From Vandiemenella viatica (lineage: Eukaryota > Arthropoda > Insecta > Orthoptera > Morabidae): a stretch of DNA of 64,000 nt. The position numbers were made by a program, and so were the translations under genes. The stretch covers positions 223,074,739-223,138,738 of the forward strand of contig CM061919.1 of the NCBI GenBank assembly GCA_031002005.1. Direction: 5' to 3'. Positions 1 through 10,400 of this stretch are shown one piece after another. Numbering within the stretch: the first letter of the stretch is position 1; every line of letters begins with the position of its first letter. Under the pieces are notes generated by a model that did no database searches, was not told where the DNA came from, and saw nothing but the letters and a program-made list of their open reading frames with translations.

Positions 1-1300
1 GATTTGTGACAATTACAGAAAAAGATAACCGGTGATTATGTCCTTTTTAAATGCAGAGATCGTATGGTTCCGTTTAATTAGACGCTGAAATATGGTTATT
101 AAAAGTATCTTGATAATTACCTCCCGTGAGAAATTTCTGACGGGGAACTTGTTTTTGCCATACAACTAGTCGTTCAGAAAATCACCAAATCACACATCTA
201 ATCTTAAAGACAGTAAGTTCAGGGACAAAACAAAACTGAAACATAATTCAACTATTGCCGTTGGAAGTCGTTCTCTGCCGAAAGTTCCAAATGCTTGCGA
301 CGTCCCGCGTCATGACAGGACAGTTATAATACATTTTGGAGAAATGACAATAATTAATTTGCTCATGAAAGTGTACCCTTGTTGCGAGGCTTATAATATA
401 TTGAGTACAAAACGTGGAAATAAAGCTCGTAACAGAAATCATAAACATTCTAGCGTAGTAACACATGCATCAAATTACAAATGTATGAATCATAATGAAG
501 ATAATACAGATATCTACTAAAACCGGTTGAATCACGTTATATAATTATAAAGATACAATCTCTATGTTAAGTGCAAAAAAAAATAATCAGGCTGGTAAAA
601 GCATGTGGGAAATATTGGGAAGAAAACCTAGGTAGAATGTATCAAGAAATTATCAGTTAAAGTATATCTGTCAGTCGAAAGAGATAATTGGAGAGGCCGT
701 TAAAACGCTAGAAGGAGTGTTTTACAATAAATACAGAAGATGAATAAATGAGAAGCAAAAAGACAAAAGGTAGTAGCTTACAAAGAAAGGAAAGAGAATT
801 AAAAAATGGAGGATTTTTCGCTGTTTGAAATGTATCAAATGTTCACGGTCCTCGCTCCTGGGGAAAGCATCAATTTGATATGTATTGAAGCTGATCTCCC
901 ACTTCCTCTTCCAACAAAGTGTCTGATTTCTGGAGTCGCCGATCAAAAGCTATTCTGTAGACATGTACAATTTTCAATCCTCGATTTCTTATAAATAATT
1001 AGCCACCAAGTTGAACGGAATTGGGGTCAGTTACATTGGGTGTTATACTATTCCCACCTCACAACTGAATATCTTTCCATGCGAAAGTGAAATGCAGGAT
1101 AGTCGGAAAAAAAAAATTGAGCTAAGAAGAGATTTTAATTTCTTGCTCGGGCACCAGGTCACGTAGCACCATAAGACAGATCTCAGATTGTAAGTCAGAC
1201 ACTAAGTTTTCAAACTGTGAACAACACATTGACAGCTGTCTAATAGCTTTTGCGTGGTGTCATAACAAACAGACATGGCTTCGCTAAAAAAATTTATAAC
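1..1300. other. AT-rich sequence, no gene recognised
   Basis: I see no splice-bounded coding exon, RNA gene or recognisable repeat here. The short open frames (up to 74 codons) have low complexity and no family resemblance. Confidence 0.5.
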
Positions 1301-1450
1301 AGTAGTAGCTGTTTCCCGCGACTTCGTACGCTTAGAAGAATTTTATTACTAGAGTTGATAATACAGTATAAACATGTAAGTTATGTAAAAGGTGACCCAA
1401 AAGCACAGAGTCGGGGAAGCCATCAATGTACCACACTACCATTTAATTAC

Positions 1451-1699
1451 CGAGAGTGGTGGTGTAACGGTTAGCGCTCTCGCCTCGCATTCGGGAGGAT
1501 GCCGGTTCAAATCCCCGTCCGGGCATCCAGATTTGGATTTTCCATTGTTTCCCAAATCACTACAGGCAAATGCCAGGATGCTTCCTTCAAAAGGCCATGG
1601 CCGAATTCCTTACCGTTCCTTGCCCCCCATCCTTTCCCGTCTCCAAAGACCTCGCTGTTAAGAGACGTTAAGCAGTTACAAAATAATAAAAATTAATAA
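1451..1699 (+). mobile_element. tRNA-derived SINE, family 1, subfamily with CGTTAAGCAGT tail
   Basis: The head carries a pol III A-box-like segment (GTGGTGTAACGGTTAGCG) and a B box (GGTTCAAATCC) about 35 bp downstream. These are followed by the family body (CATCCAGATTTGG, TTTCCCAAATCACT, AATGCCAGGATGCTTCC, GGCCATGGCCGAATTCC) and an A-rich tail merging into AAT repeats. It is inserted within Helitron copy 1. The 3' part (GTCTCCAAAGACCTCGCTGTTA..ACGTTAAGCAGT) defines one of two subfamilies in this window. It is non-coding, and open frames across it are meaningless. Confidence 0.85.
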
Positions 1700-1918
1700 T
1701 AATAATAATTTGTGATGGGCGCGCGCTCCGGTTGCAATTTCTCTACATACCCATTTTTCCGCTTTCCTGTACCCACCTACTTTCGTGCTCTACAAATTTC
1801 AACTTGATATTCTTTTAGCGTTTTTGGTAAATTATTCGTTATTTCTCTTGGTAACTTATTCCAATCTCTGACTTCCTCGCCTACGAAAGAAAATCTTCCC
1901 ACACCATTTTTGCCTGAA
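1700..1918 (-). mobile_element. LINE-A, 5'-truncated 3' end
   Basis: The reverse complement matches the last 200 bp of the LINE-A copy at 39205-40866: the terminal ORF segment (WNKLPREI..KTLKE.. type) and the 3' UTR with GTAGAGAAATTGCAACCGGAGC. It is severely 5'-truncated, as expected for target-primed reverse transcription. It lies directly against the SINE tail at about 1699. Confidence 0.8.
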
Positions 1919-2520
1919 GAACATCTCTTATCAAGAGAACCAAGTAGCAGCAAAATAGGGGAGGTTGGTTACTTTGTGGGAGATTACCTACCACAGATAT
2001 CCCGGCAGGTTTTTGTTTGTCCCCACTTTCTGGGGACACCTAATGTCAATTTCATTTTGTATACAACGTTTCTGTTTTTTTTCTATCCTTTGCTAACATA
2101 AATAGACTTTTGGGAGTTAGAAACTGGTGAGCCAGCTACATATAAACACAAAACAATAGTCTGATGCAGCGCAAATCCACATCTATACTATATAATAAGT
2201 TTAAGAACAGATCATACTCAGACTGCGAGAGAAGCAAAGCCTGAGCAAGCGATATAATGTTACAAAGACTTACACACGATATCCGTCTGTCTATCACTGT
2301 TCGGTTAGTTTTCAAAATTTCGTGATAAAATGTCTTATTTATCCAGAAAAAAGTATGTCATGTCCTTCCTAATGATAGATAGTATGTCCTTATCAATTTC
2401 ATTAAGATCGGTTTAGTCGTGAAAATATAACAAACAGACGGAGAGACAGAGTTACTTTCTCATTTATAATATTAGTGTAGACAGATATGTTAAAAATGTG
2501 ACTTGATACAATTTTGCTTA

Positions 2521-2660
2521 GGGCTTTTCACCTCGTCGACTTTCAGGTCAATGGCGGCGGGAAATGGCAGGGGCAACGGAAGGGGAGGGATTCAGAAGTG
2601 ACTTTTTAAAGGAACCATTCCACCATTCGCCTGGAGTGATTTCTGGATGCGTCAGATCTT
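2521..2660 (-). mobile_element. Degenerate SINE family 1 fragment
   Basis: On the minus strand this shows the family body and 3' end (CTTTTCACCTCGTCGAC on the plus strand; CATTCGCCTGGAGTGATTTC near 2624). The tRNA-like head is lost after about 2660, where a Penelope-like fragment begins. Confidence 0.7.
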
Positions 2661-2679
2661 GTATCCTGGTGTTGTGGTT

Positions 2680-2830
2680 TCCAATTCAGCATGTTCGGAT
2701 GCCGATTATTGAGGAAGCTCGTCGTCAATGTTCCGTGTATTATACTCCGCGGGGTACTAATGACCTCTGAGACTGCTGCCAGGTGACGGAACAACGCTCA
2801 CACTTGCCACGTCAGTCAGGTCAACAACAT
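2680..2830 (+). pseudogene. Penelope-like element, C-terminal fragment
   Basis: The frame ending at the TGA at 2768-2770 reads FPIQHVRMPIIEEARRQ followed by CSVYYTPRGTNDL. It lines up with the end of the Penelope-like ORF at 27511-28080 (ISDAWIPVIEAARHQWS..). The stop and the following GAGACTGCTGCCAGG correspond to GAGATGCTGCTAGGC there. Only the extreme 3' end of the element survives. Confidence 0.6.
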
Positions 2831-2969
2831 TCTCTTGGTAAGCTATAAACGTCATATTTCACCTGAAGTCAAAACATTTCTACTCTGTTAGTTTCCCGTG
2901 AAAAATATACTAGTGACTGCGTATTTCTATCCTAATGTAGTGGCGCGTTACAGCACTTGCTAAACTCAC

Positions 2970-3097
2970 CCCTGCCGCCTACACAGCAGCTGAGATCGCG
3001 GAAGGCAACGTCCACCGCGGGCCTGGAGGCTAGGCGCGATAGAGTCGGCATCTGGCGGTCGGACATCGCTCGCACAGGCGTCGCCATGGCCGGTGTA
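2970..3097 (-). CDS. Candidate coding exon resembling an ABCG-family transporter N-terminus
   Basis: Read on the minus strand, a pyrimidine tract and acceptor (TTGTCTCTCTGTTGCAG) end at 3098. The exon follows, and a consensus donor (GTGAGT) begins at 2969. Within the exon an ATG at 3087 in good context (GGCCATGG) opens 39 codons plus one base: MATPVRAMSDRQMPTLSRL and then ASRPAVDVAFRDLSCCVGGR. The RPAVDVAFRDLS segment resembles the stretch just before the nucleotide-binding domain in ABCG half-transporters (white/ABCG1 type), which export lipids or pigment precursors across membranes. No Walker A exon is visible in the remaining 2.9 kb downstream, so the rest of the gene would lie beyond the left edge or be absent. 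The patch is CpG-rich against AT-rich surroundings, which supports exon status. The ten bases between acceptor and ATG are open in frame, so this could be a first coding exon or an internal one. The family assignment rests on one short segment. Confidence 0.5.
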
Positions 3098-3114
3098 CTG
3101 CAACAGAGAGACAA

Positions 3115-3690
3115 ATCACTGTGAGCGAGAACAACGTTCTAGTTACGTGAAATATGAAATAAGGCAGATGCTGCTTCTGACACATTTAGAGTTCTCACCC
3201 TACAGTTGTTCCTTAAGTGGTACCATGTTTCAGTTTTATATACGACACTACAAAGAACTTAAACATCTACATTTACACTAAGCAATTCACAGAGTTGTAG
3301 GTGGCAGATGGTGCTTTGGATCATAGTTAATCCAAACTCTTTGCATTCAAATCCCTAGTGGCAGGAGGACAGAATGAAAAGAGATAAATATCAGTGCGGA
3401 ATCTTATTTTCCTGATTTTTTCTCTACTGACACTACGACAGGTGTATGAAGAATCCCTCTTCTGTCGTAAGTAAGACGTTTAAGTGGCTGTACTAATATT
3501 TAAAAAAAAAAAAAAAGGTCTGTGAGAAACTTACGTCGCCGATCTGCAGTCCAACGCACGAGAGCTTTACAGGCTTTTTCCCTCGCGTATGCACTACCAT
3601 TATTCAAAATTGGAACTGGTAATCGCAATCTAGAATTCCATTTTTTTACCATCTAACTAAGGTGCTGATCCCTCTTCACCATGCTTTGTA
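3115..3690. other. Non-coding, probably intronic or intergenic
   Basis: If the exon at 2970-3097 is real, this lies 5' of it on the minus strand and would be intron. No upstream exon with a matching donor was recognised. Confidence 0.4.
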
Positions 3691-3694
3691 CTGG

Positions 3695-3898
3695 TTTTTT
3701 TTTTAATGCTTTTCGCCTCTCCGACGGCTAAAGTCATTAGAGGCGGGATGGGACTGGGTACAAGGAACGGGAAGGAATTCGGTCATGGCCTTTTTGAAGG
3801 AAGCATCCCGGCATTCGCCTGGAGTGATTTGGGGAAACCATGGAAAACCCAAATCTGGATCCCCGGACGGGGGTTCGAACCCGCGTCCTCCCGAATGC
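3695..3898 (-). mobile_element. SINE family 1, GCCGTCGGC-tail subfamily, head truncated
   Basis: A T-run at 3695-3704 marks the poly-A tail on the minus strand. The body follows and the B box (GGGTTCGAACCC on the plus strand) lies near 3871. Homology stops at about 3898, before the A box, so the copy is 5'-truncated. Confidence 0.85.
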
Positions 3899-3899
3899 A

Positions 3900-4484
3900 A
3901 TTTGTACTGTTGCACCTGAATACATAAGAGGGTCAACCTAATCAAAATTTATACAGCTTACGTTGAACTCATGCACACGAGGATTCCTTTAGTTTGTTAT
4001 GCGCATTACCTTGCACATTTTGCAGTGTAGTTAAAGTTACCGTTCATCGCACTATACTGAAATAACGTCAATTTGGAGCTGAATTTCTAAATTATTGGGA
4101 GGGCTATTTATTTAGCTGTACAGACAGATAACTGTATCATCAGCAAGAATTAAACTGCATTGTCTCCAAGGTAGTTTACAAAAATCGAGATCCTCCACAA
4201 GTAGGGACTTAGCAGTCTGCTTAGATGTGCGAACTATAACTCACTTCTATCAATACTCCCAACAAAGTGCATATCAACGATTGTTTATGATTGCACGAAC
4301 TTAAATTCTCTTAGCTACAGACTGATTACAGAATTTAGCTATAAAGTTCCTTCATTACATAACTATATAAGCTTCATTTAACTGAGTATATTTGTATTTC
4401 GACGAATACTTTATATATTGTGTAGAATTTTTATGTATGTATATTCTATTCTCTCTAATAATCTTGAATATGTTGTACAGTGTA

Positions 4485-4544
<60 letters not shown>

Positions 4545-5250
4545 CAGATAAATTATAAAGTGAAAATCACACGGGCAACTAGAATTTTTGTTATTGACAT
4601 TGAAATTCTATGCGATACTGTAGTTCCCAATGCTTTCCCTTTTGTTGGGTGAAAGCGTCCCTGGAGTTGTTTTGTGAGCTGCGGTCGACTAACTGCAAAG
4701 TAAATTTTTCAGAGTACTCTTGAGACAGTTGTTTGATTAGATATCACACACTATTTTAATTTCAGTGCTCGGGTCAAGACTATAATACCGACGCACAAAA
4801 TTTTAGACGTAATTAAGGCTACGTGTGACGGCACAAACCTATTTAATATTTGTGAAACATAAGGCCTATTACAGTAAGGTACAAACATTAGGAAAGTAAT
4901 AGAGTTTTAGCAACTAATCAATCTTGAGTGCACGTAATCAGCTGTGAGGGGCCATTATCTTTTCTGTTCGTCATGGAAAGCTCCACGCCCGATCGATGTC
5001 GTCCGGGATTGATCCAAACCGGTTTCATTATTTCATTGCGTGAATCGTTGTTACATGTTGACCTCGGACTTCCCTATTTGTGTTTCAGAAGGTCTTGGTA
5101 AGCAACTGCGGAAGTTCAAGGTCAACACACGCAGATGTCGGTACTGAACATAACATTACCCGTGACCATGTGGCCAAGAACAAACAATGTCGTACCTGCT
5201 CTCATGTCTATAGAGTTGGAAGAGGAATGTACTAGGACAGATCTGATCCA
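3900..5250. other. No gene seen; contains long homopolymer
   Basis: Unique-looking AT-rich sequence. The frame across 4392-4652 is open only because of a 55-bp A-run and is not a gene. Confidence 0.5.
4489..4543. repeat. Poly-A tract, 55 bp
   Basis: Uninterrupted A-run. It has no recognisable retroposon 5' of it, so it may be an expanded tail of an eroded element or a simple homopolymer expansion. Its length is likely to be inexact in the assembly. Confidence 0.95.
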
Positions 5251-5260
5251 CGCTAATAGC

Positions 5261-5475
5261 CAGGGGCGGATCCAGGGGGGGGCTTTTTTTTTTTAGCTCT
5301 ACGGTTCTGAGGCCCATAGAGGCTATAAAGACTACCCCCCATGGCCGACTCAAGCCCCCCCCCAAAACAAAAATCCACTGGAGCCCTCTGAACCAAAATT
5401 CACCCAAGCCAAGCCCCCCCCCAAACCAAAATCCGCTCAAGCCCCTCGCAAACCAAAATCCTGGATCCGCCCCTG
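5261..5475. mobile_element. hAT-type MITE with CAGGGGCGGATCCAGG termini, copy 1
   Basis: The 215-bp element has terminal inverted repeats CAGGGGCGGATCCAGG at 5261 and CCTGGATCCGCCCCTG ending at 5475. It is flanked by 8-bp duplications differing at one base (CTAATAGC at 5253-5260, CTAATAGT at 5476-5483). The interior has several C-runs in an AAGCCCCCC..AACCAAAATCC pattern and a T-run followed by AGCTCTAC, all shared with the copy at 37998-38290. No coding capacity. Confidence 0.85.
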
Positions 5476-5489
5476 CTAATAGTAATAGC

Positions 5490-6800
5490 AGTAAAATCCA
5501 TGTTTTGTATGGCAGCACGATATTTAACACGCTGATCCACTATCTACATGTAATATCTAGTGACAACTACTTTCCTCTCGGCCCGTATTCGTGTTTTGGA
5601 TATGATGAGATGGTTACAACAGTTCCAAAAACACGAATTTAGTATCATTCAAAATAGTAACAAATGTGTACAAAGTAAGAAACGAAATTTTTTAGTGGAT
5701 GAAAAAAATGTGGGTCACAGGTTATTGCTGCTTGAGTTTGATCATTATTAAACCTCTTACGATCGATTTAAAACAAAAATGTGTAGAAAAACGTCTAAAA
5801 GTGATTAAAAAAGAGAGATTCTGGCGGCAAAACTGTGTGTTAAGTGTCAAAAATCATGTTCAAGTCGTCTGATCTGGTTGAATTGCGTAATAGCCTGTGT
5901 CTGTCACAGATGATTCACTCTGTAGAAAGGAATCTTGAAGTGTTTCAGAGGGACTATATAGTTTTTAGGGACCTGATCTGGGTGAAATATGAATTTGACC
6001 TGCATTTGACCCTAAGGGTTCGTTGAGAAAATATGAACAATTTGTGTTTATTTTAAAGGTATGCACATGGAAGTATTAATAAAAGTATTAAAGTGGACAG
6101 AGGCGACTTCATTATATAACAGATGTGTATCGCTTGGACGCGACTGAATAAATTATTATTTCATGGAATGAATGATGATAAATCAATGACGAGTGAAGCC
6201 TACAGAGAAGGTAACTCTTACACAACGCGCACGCAGCTTAGACAAAGCCCATTACGGGGCGACAAGCTGAACTGGACGGACAGCCTATCTCTGAAGTGAG
6301 GCGCCTGTTCTGAGTAACTATTGCTGCAGTAGTACCAACTTCTAACAACTCTGGTCTGGCAAACGGGACGTTCACTTGTCCACTTTGAGATGACTAGTGG
6401 GGGAAGATTGAAAAGTTTTTACAAAAGAAATTATGAGAACTAATACGAAAAACTTTGTTTCAGTACTCCAATTAAAGTAAAAAATAACAAAAAAATTAAA
6501 CCCTTCCTTATTTAATAGGTAGAAGGGCTTGGGAGAGACTGTATTAGCATCTTCCAGCCAAATATCAACCTCTCCTTCACGTGGTGTACCCCGTTTCCGC
6601 GGACGAGGCTCTAGGGATTGAATAATTACCCGTGTCAGGAATCACCCACTGTTTACCAACGACCTCCTGAAAGGAGGGTGCAAGAATACAGAACACTCTT
6701 TTGCCCTTGGGGTTGAAAAGTCCTCTAAAGGCGGAATATTCTGAAATGATTAACGGCATGGGGATTCAGAAAGCAACGGGAAGTCACTGCATTAAAGATC
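5490..6800. other. No gene recognised
   Basis: Frames of about 60 codons at 5560-5751 and 5844-6026 show no family resemblance and lack convincing splice contexts. I see nothing else I can support. Confidence 0.45.
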
Positions 6801-6816
6801 CAAACGGTATCCCGAG

Positions 6817-7294
6817 CAGTACCGGATTAACCACGAAGCAGGAGGTAGCAAATGCTACGGGCCTCGCGCCTTCCAGGGGGGCCTCGCGCCTCCTAGGGGG
6901 CCCCGCACCAAGGCTAGATGGGCGACCTTCTTTTTAGCTCTACAATTTTCCCCCGGACGGCAAAAATCAAGGGCCTCTACTTCTTATTTGCTATTTGCTA
7001 CGGGCTCCGCTCTATCTTAATCCGGCCCTACCGAGCGCGGTGGTGTAATGGTTAGCGTTCTGGCCTCGCATTCGGGAGGACGGCGGTTCGAATCTCCGTC
7101 CGGGCATCCAGATTTGGGTTTTCCATGGTTTCCCAAATCACTCCAGGCAAATGCCGGGATGCTTCCTTCAAAAGGCCATGGCCGAATTCCTTCCCATTCC
7201 TTGCCCCCCCCCCCCCATCCTTTCCCATCTCTAAAGACCTCGCTGTTAGAGAGACGTTAAGCAGTAAAAAAAAAAAAAAATTAATCCGGCCCTG
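6817..7294. mobile_element. hAT-type MITE interrupted by a SINE
   Basis: The ends are CAGTACCGGATTAA at 6817 and TTAATCCGGCCCTG ending at 7294, an imperfect terminal inverted repeat of the CAGGGCCGGATTAA class. Homology extends inward (GTAGCAAATGCTACGGG against the reverse complement of CTATTTGCTACGGGC). The 8-bp target duplication ATCCCGAG is exact at 6809-6816 and 7295-7302. The SINE at 7030-7280 sits inside the right terminal repeat. Non-autonomous. Confidence 0.92.
7030..7280 (+). mobile_element. Full-length SINE family 1 with exact 13-bp target duplication
   Basis: Complete tRNA-like head (GCGGTGGTGTAATGGTTAGCG; B box GGTTCGAATC at 7084), body, CGTTAAGCAGT tail and 15 A. It is flanked by identical TTAATCCGGCCCT at 7017-7029 and 7281-7293. 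This is the cleanest SINE in the window and fixes the element's ends. It is younger than the hAT MITE it interrupts. Confidence 0.95.
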
Positions 7295-7530
7295 ATCCCG
7301 AGAACATGTAATCCTATCACAGGTTGGTGGATTGGATAAAACCAGTTAAAAGACAGATGACAGCAAAAAAGTTAAAAAAATTGTAATAACATAAAAATTG
7401 CTACTTTTTCCCCGTCTTCTCCCACACTATACACAAGAGGGAGAACCATATGGAGTAAAATGGGGTTTCTGATCATCATGATAATGTGGACAAATCTGAA
7501 ACCATTCATTATCGCAGTATAAACTGAACT

Positions 7531-7760
7531 CTTTGGTTGATGCGTAACGCTCGGGCCTGGAATTCTGTAAAACGCGGGTTCGAATCCCTGTCCAGCCAAC
7601 CAGCTGTCGGTTTTCCATGGTTTCCCGAAATTATTCCAGGCGAGCATCAAGATCGTTGTTTCAATACTAGAGGCTGAACTCCTGCCCATTCCTTGCCCCC
7701 AACCTTCTTCCTGCCACTAATGACTAGGAGTCGTAAAGCTATAAGCAAAAAGAAACAAAA
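7531..7760 (+). mobile_element. Diverged SINE family 1 copy
   Basis: Degenerate head (GTAACGCTCGGGCCTGG), B box GGTTCGAATCC at about 7579, TTTTCCATGGTTTCCCG body and a tail TCGTAAAGCTATAAGCAAAAAG of the second (AAAGCCATAAG) subfamily. Clearly older than the copy at 7030. Confidence 0.8.
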
Positions 7761-7769
7761 AACAAACAC

Positions 7770-8360
7770 CAAAACACCAAAACATAAGAACGAAATACAG
7801 ATACTGCCATAGTTTATTTAAGTAATCGGGAACCAAAAGATTCACTTCATCTACGACCATCCACTGATCCACCAATTTTTAGTGTTAAGTTCCTAAAGAC
7901 CAGTAATCAGCTACAGAAACAAACAAAATACTTGGGTGAGCTGTGACGTGGATAGAGTGACGTGACGTTACGTTGCTCCATTCGGGAAGTTATCGGCGCT
8001 GCGGCGGTAACGATGTTTGTTCGTCCGTTGTGCAGGAAGCGGGGTTGGTAGACCTGACTCAAGGACACGACAAATGTTGCAAGGCGTTCACCGCAAACAG
8101 CTCTCTGCCCCCGGGTCACTTGAACCGTGATCTCCACCGCAGAAGATGATCATCTCTATCTGTACCAACTTCTGCTATTCAGCCAACCAAGGCACTGAGG
8201 CACTGATCGGTCAAGATATTTTTGTTCATTTTTTAAATGACATTTCTCTACCAGGCCATGTAACCAGCACCAGTAAAGTGATTCTCAGCGTCTGTATAAT
8301 CGTTTTTCCGTGATGTTTTGCTTTGACTAAGTACAGACGACGTAAGAAGGACACAACATT
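7770..8360. other. No gene recognised; moderately GC-rich patch
   Basis: 7920-8150 is GC-rich and reads open on the minus strand for 76 codons, without a recognisable domain. GGTTCAAGTGACCC on the minus strand near 8115 could be a worn pol III B box, so this may be another old SINE. Confidence 0.3.
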
Positions 8361-8364
8361 TAAT

Positions 8365-8460
8365 TAAAACCACGGATGGCCGATGCTGGAATTGAACCGG
8401 TGACTCCGGCAATGCCTGAGCTTGCGCGCGGTCAAATAGACGATGTAGGCAACAGAGTGC
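8365..8460 (-). mobile_element. tRNA-like SINE head, degenerate
   Basis: On the minus strand GGTTCAATTCC near 8387-8397 matches a B box, and the preceding 60 bp have tRNA-like spacing. It is not a functional tRNA because no acceptor stem pairs. It probably derives from a SINE different from family 1. Confidence 0.35.
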
Positions 8461-8629
8461 AAAACTGTGACATTAATATCCCCAATTGTGGAGTCTGTCA
8501 CTTTCCTGCTTCAAACGGGAGCTTTCATATCGTTCCTGTCATTACGGTTTTTATCTGATTCTCCTAATTGTCTATGCGATTGATACGATGGAACCGACTT
8601 TACGACTCTGATATACAATTTTCACATTT

Positions 8630-9296
8630 TCACATGTGGGCGATATTAATAATAATATCGATATACATCGAGAAAACAATATCAATATAGCCTAACCGTA
8701 TTTAAGACACATGCAGAAATTATAGAAACTTTTTTTCTAATTTATTTATTTTTACAATCCATCAAACCAATGTTAGTCTGATACAGACATCAAAAGATCC
8801 TCCTTCAATTTAATCCTGTTGTCCTGTATCGCTAAGTTAACTTTAGAAGCCACTCTTTCGGACGACAGAGAAGAGGCTTGGCATATCATGTACTTCAATA
8901 CTATACAGGATCTTATTTTCTATCTATTAGTGGTAACGCTCGTATGTTGGAGGGGAAAAAAAAGACGTTAACCTATACGTGTTAATATTTAACAGCTTTT
9001 TTTAACAACTTTTTTTAACCTGTTAACCGTCGACGAAAAACTGATAAATTACGACAACTTCACATTTTTAAGGCACGTTCAGAAGATCGGTTATGTACAT
9101 TTGTTTATCCTTGTTTATGCAACACATAAAATTAGATACTGAAACGCGTTCACACAAAAAATATCGAATTGTTACTTAAAATTGATGCTCCAAAAAATAT
9201 AGATTTTTTATATATCGAGGATAAAAATATTGCCTATAAATAACGATTATTTTACTAAAAAAAATATCGATATATCGATATGTTTGCCCAAGCCTA
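8630..9296. mobile_element. Candidate hAT-like MITE rich in ATATCGATAT
   Basis: The left edge contains GTGGGCGATATTAATA and the right edge, reversed, GGCTTGGGCAAACATATCG, resembling a worn inverted-repeat pair. Both ends carry nested ATATCGAT palindromes. I could not identify a target duplication, so the limits are approximate. Confidence 0.4.
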
Positions 9297-9515
9297 GATC
9301 GAGCCCTCCAACCTGACATTCGGGAGGACGGGGATTTAATCCCACCCGGCCATACTGACTGCGGTTTCTCGCAGTCACTCCAGGCGAATGCCGTTATGTT
9401 TCCTCCCAAAGGCCACGACCGAAATCCGTCAACCATCCCCTCTCTTGCATTAAGTAGGCCCGAGCTCCTACAGCAGCCCGCCTCCCAGGCGTCACCTGGG
9501 AGGAATGAAACCTAA
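9297..9515 (+). mobile_element. SINE family 1 variant
   Basis: CATTCGGGAGGACGGGGATTT, then a weak B box, CTCCAGGCGAATGCCG and AAAGGCCACGACCGAAA follow the family body order, but the tail (GCGTCACCTGGGAGG) is unlike either subfamily. It directly abuts the candidate MITE. Confidence 0.65.
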
Positions 9516-9829
9516 ACGAGATTATTGCTATTAGTATCAGTTAAGATAATTTGGTCTGTTTGTTTTTTGCGTGGCTGTTCAGTAATCATGCATTCTCGTC
9601 CTGGAGGTATCTTCTTTATTCTATTATCAAACAGGGCAATTCACATGAAAAGTGCAAGACGGAGATTGGTAGAATGTGAAAGTATGCCATCTGATCCTGT
9701 TATCTGTGTGATAGGAAAAGAACAGTTAATAATAATTTCGTTTGGCTTTGTCGTCCGGGATATACGCGAAGGGTTCGGCCGCCGATTTGACGCGAATGCT
9801 CCCCATTCGTAACCTACCCTGGTGATATT

Positions 9830-10090
9830 ACCGGGTGTAGGAGCTGGCTTCCCACGTCCCGTGCATTTGCCGGCCGGGACGATCCAGCTATCAAGAGCGC
9901 GCTGTCGGGCAGGCGGGAAGGCTATCGCCTGTGCTGGCAGGAATGGTGCGCCTCTATCCGTGGCCCAGTCGGTAAACATCAAACGCCTCGGTAGCTGAAC
10001 CGACACTAGGCAAAGTGGTGGGGAGGCGGCGAGGGCTAACAAGTGGCGCGCGCTAGCCCGTACACTTTGGCTGATGTGGCGTGGCCTACA
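9830..10090. repeat. Fragment related to the foldback element at 16866-17592
   Basis: AGTCGGTAAACATC near 9967 and CGACACTAGGCAAAGTGGTGGGG near 10000, then CTAGCCCGTACACTTTGGCTGATG near 10050, follow the same order as one arm of the 16.9-kb foldback element. The terminal CGTTCCCACGAT repeats are not seen here. Confidence 0.6.
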
Positions 10091-10316
10091 CAACCTTAGC
10101 GTGAACCACTCAAAGAGCAGTTAATAAGAAGAAATAAAAAGTCATTAAAATGGTAATTTACATTTTGACAGTACCATAGACGACACACAGTGGTTTTACT
10201 GGTATCCTGGCCCGACACCGTCACATGCCCGGAAGAAGAGATTGAGGTGGACAACCGATAGACGGCGCTAGCACCAGGCTAAATAGCGCCACAGCATAGT
10301 AGGGTTTCCGCCGCGG

Positions 10317-10400
10317 CCAATCAGAAGCGACTCGCCTAGTATAAATACAGCCGCGCGGTGCCACTAAAGACATTGCTGTGTTCACTTCTACTCCGTCTCT
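10317..10400 (+). promoter_or_regulatory. Candidate RNA polymerase II promoter (CCAAT box + TATA box)
   Basis: CCAATCAG at about 10317 is followed by GTATAAATAC at about 10339. A start site would be expected near 10370, in GCCACTAAAGACATTGC. A short inverted repeat GGCGCTA..TAGCGCC lies just upstream (10265-10291). No downstream ORF of merit exists, so this may be a retrotransposon LTR or a non-coding transcript promoter as easily as a gene promoter. Confidence 0.45.

Larger units (their letters stand above)
1305..2481 (-). mobile_element. Helitron remnant, copy 1 (with SINE and LINE-A insertions)
   Basis: Read on the minus strand, the element opens at 2481 with TC followed by TACACTAATATTATAAATG and a run of GTAACTCTGTCT, the 5' end typical of insect Helitrons. 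Near 2030-2060 a short stretch reads NVVYK in the frame that corresponds to the far C-terminus of the RepHel helicase. The other end, near 1305, carries CGAAGTCGCGGGAAACAGCTA, matching the 3' end of the better preserved Helitron at 17870-19533, although the final CTRR is degraded. Between these parts sit a SINE (1451-1699) and a LINE-A 3' end (1700-1918). No functional Rep or helicase remains. The identity rests on similarity to copy 2 and on Helitron-style ends. Confidence 0.6.

Noticed and set aside
3703..3945. Open frames rich in GFEPASSRM/RFGFSMVSP-like strings, repeated at many places
   Set aside because: Translations of SINE family 1 in various frames. Recurrence is due to the repeat, not to a protein family.
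4392..4652. 86-codon frame containing poly-lysine
   Set aside because: Produced by a 55-bp A-run.
9641..10093. 150-codon minus-strand frame in GC-rich DNA
   Set aside because: Overlaps sequence repeated in the foldback element at 16.9-17.6 kb, with no domain and no splice context.
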